DNA from: an uncultured Cryomorphaceae bacterium
GTDB lineage: Bacteria; Bacteroidota; Bacteroidia; Flavobacteriales; Schleiferiaceae
Direction: 5' to 3'
DNA: 7,796 nucleotides
Assembly: GCA_913049755.1 (NCBI GenBank)
Contig: CAJWXO010000056.1
Location: 1 to 7,796 of the forward strand
Under the pieces are notes generated by a model. It did not search any database. It worked only from the letters and a program-made list of their open reading frames with translations, and was not told the DNA's origin. Of the stretch, positions 7,508-7,796 are shown in pieces (position 1 is the first letter of the stretch; every line of letters begins with the position of its first letter). A program made the translations under genes and the position numbers.

Positions 7508-7521
7508 TGCTTATGAAGGTA

Positions 7522-7532
7522 CACCATTGGTG
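7522..7532. promoter_or_regulatory. Small perfect dyad at predicted arg start site
   Basis: CACCA-T-TGGTG is a perfect inverted repeat of five-base arms around a single base. It lies just downstream of the -10 box and spans the predicted transcription start of argF', where a repressor would block initiation. It does not resemble an ArgR box. Arms of five bases can arise by chance, so an operator role is only a suggestion. Confidence 0.25.
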
Positions 7533-7535
7533 ATC

Positions 7536-7541
7536 ATTATA
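7536..7541 (-). promoter_or_regulatory. Predicted sigma70 -10 box of the arg operon
   Basis: The minus strand reads TATAAT exactly, the consensus -10. The -35 side is poor: about 16 bases upstream there is only TTTTTG, and a better-looking TTGTCC is 13 bases away, which is too close. The -35 region falls in the T-tract of the upstream terminator. Transcription would start near 7529, leaving a 5' leader of about 22 bases before argF'. This is the only promoter-like site I see for the six-gene operon. Confidence 0.6.
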
Positions 7542-7560
7542 AAAGGAATCTAAGGGACAA

Positions 7561-7586
7561 AAAAAGGGGCCTAAAGGCCCCTTTTT
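7561..7586 (-). terminator. Rho-independent terminator of the PAN-like gene
   Basis: A hairpin with arms GGGGCC (7566-7571) and GGCCCC (7576-7581), extended by A-T pairs to an 11-base stem, has a four-base loop and, on the minus strand, a run of seven T's after it. It lies 14 bases beyond the stop of the gene entering from the right, separating it from the arg operon. The A run on the other side means it could also work on the plus strand. Confidence 0.88.
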
Positions 7587-7600
7587 AAAATTAATTTAAT

Positions 7601-7796
7601 TTAAGACTTCTTGCCTGAGACAGATTGAGAATTTTTCCTCTCACCACGAATAGTCTTGTAAAGAGTACATTTTTGAGACGATGTATTAAATGTAAATGCT
7701 TTCACTTTAGATTTAGCTTCTGCGGCAGCTGTACAACCTTCTACTGATGAGTATTTCTTTGCAGTTTTAACTGCAAAAATTGAACCTTTAATAGCT
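7601..7796 (-). CDS. Partial protein with PAN/Apple-like C-terminus
   Basis: The last 64 codons of a gene whose start lies beyond the right edge; the stop is TAA at 7601-7603. The visible part runs from AIKGSIFAVK through EGCTAAAEAK, KAFTFN, QKCTLYK and ends SVSGKKS. The order Cys-helix, KAFTFN, Cys-x-Leu-Tyr, then SGKK resembles the C-terminal half of PAN/Apple domains, where CRAFTYN, CxLK and SGxK are common. PAN domains are usually secreted and disulfide-bonded, binding protein or carbohydrate. The two cysteines that normally flank the helix turn (in CxxxC and xCRAF) are replaced by Ala and Val here, so one disulfide would be absent. A signal peptide, if any, lies outside the window. The gene has its own terminator and is probably unrelated to arginine synthesis. 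The family call is tentative; the reading frame itself is well supported. Confidence 0.65.
   Translation of the reverse strand, partial: AIKGSIFAVKTAKKYSSVEGCTAAAEAKSKVKAFTFNTSSQKCTLYKTIRGERKNSQSVSGKKS

Noticed and set aside
7508..7560. ArgR operator (ARG box)
   Set aside because: No pair of TGAAT-like half-sites with the expected spacing is present. The TGATCA and CACCATTGGTG palindromes do not match the consensus.
1..7796. CRISPR array, tRNA, insertion sequence or phage element
   Set aside because: No regularly spaced repeats, cloverleaf-like sequence, transposase or terminal inverted repeats were seen. The window is almost filled by metabolic genes.

Overview
The window is a compact arginine-biosynthesis operon on the minus strand, flanked by partial or minor genes. 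By eye the DNA is AT-rich. The genes use ATG starts and ATGA stop/start overlaps, and the lead promoter has a perfect TATAAT -10 box. Gene order and protein features match the Xanthomonas-type arginine cluster (argF', argG, argE', fused argB-argA, argC, argH), but base composition is far from the GC-rich Xanthomonas. I infer a low-GC, possibly marine, gammaproteobacterium such as a SAR86-like lineage. That taxonomic call is inference only.

Layout, read right to left in the direction of transcription. (1) 7601-7796: the 3' end of a gene entering from outside the window, encoding a PAN/Apple-like C-terminus, closed by a strong hairpin terminator (7561-7586). (2) 7508-7560: a short promoter region with TATAAT at 7536-7541 and a small perfect dyad at the predicted transcription start. 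(3) 7507-716: six arginine genes packed almost without gaps: N-acetylornithine carbamoyltransferase, argininosuccinate synthase, N-acetylcitrulline deacetylase, bifunctional N-acetylglutamate synthase/kinase, N-acetyl-gamma-glutamyl-phosphate reductase and argininosuccinate lyase. (4) 670-542: a 42-residue, strongly basic small ORF with no recognised family. (5) 443-45: an NTF2/SnoaL-like protein. (6) 17-46: a hairpin with A and T tracts on both sides that can terminate transcripts from either direction. I see no terminator between argH and this point.

Together the six enzymes describe an acetylated route: glutamate is acetylated and phosphorylated by one fused protein and reduced by ArgC. 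It would then be transaminated by an ArgD not encoded here, carbamoylated while still acetylated to give N-acetylcitrulline, and deacetylated to citrulline. ArgG and ArgH convert citrulline to arginine. Ornithine would not be a free intermediate. The carbamoyltransferase carries the Glu that in this family marks acetylornithine rather than succinylornithine as substrate.

No tRNA, rRNA, CRISPR array, insertion sequence or phage gene was seen. The less explained parts are the basic 42-aa ORF, the possible read-through from argH into it and the NTF2-like gene, the PAN-like fragment, and the unidentified control of the operon.
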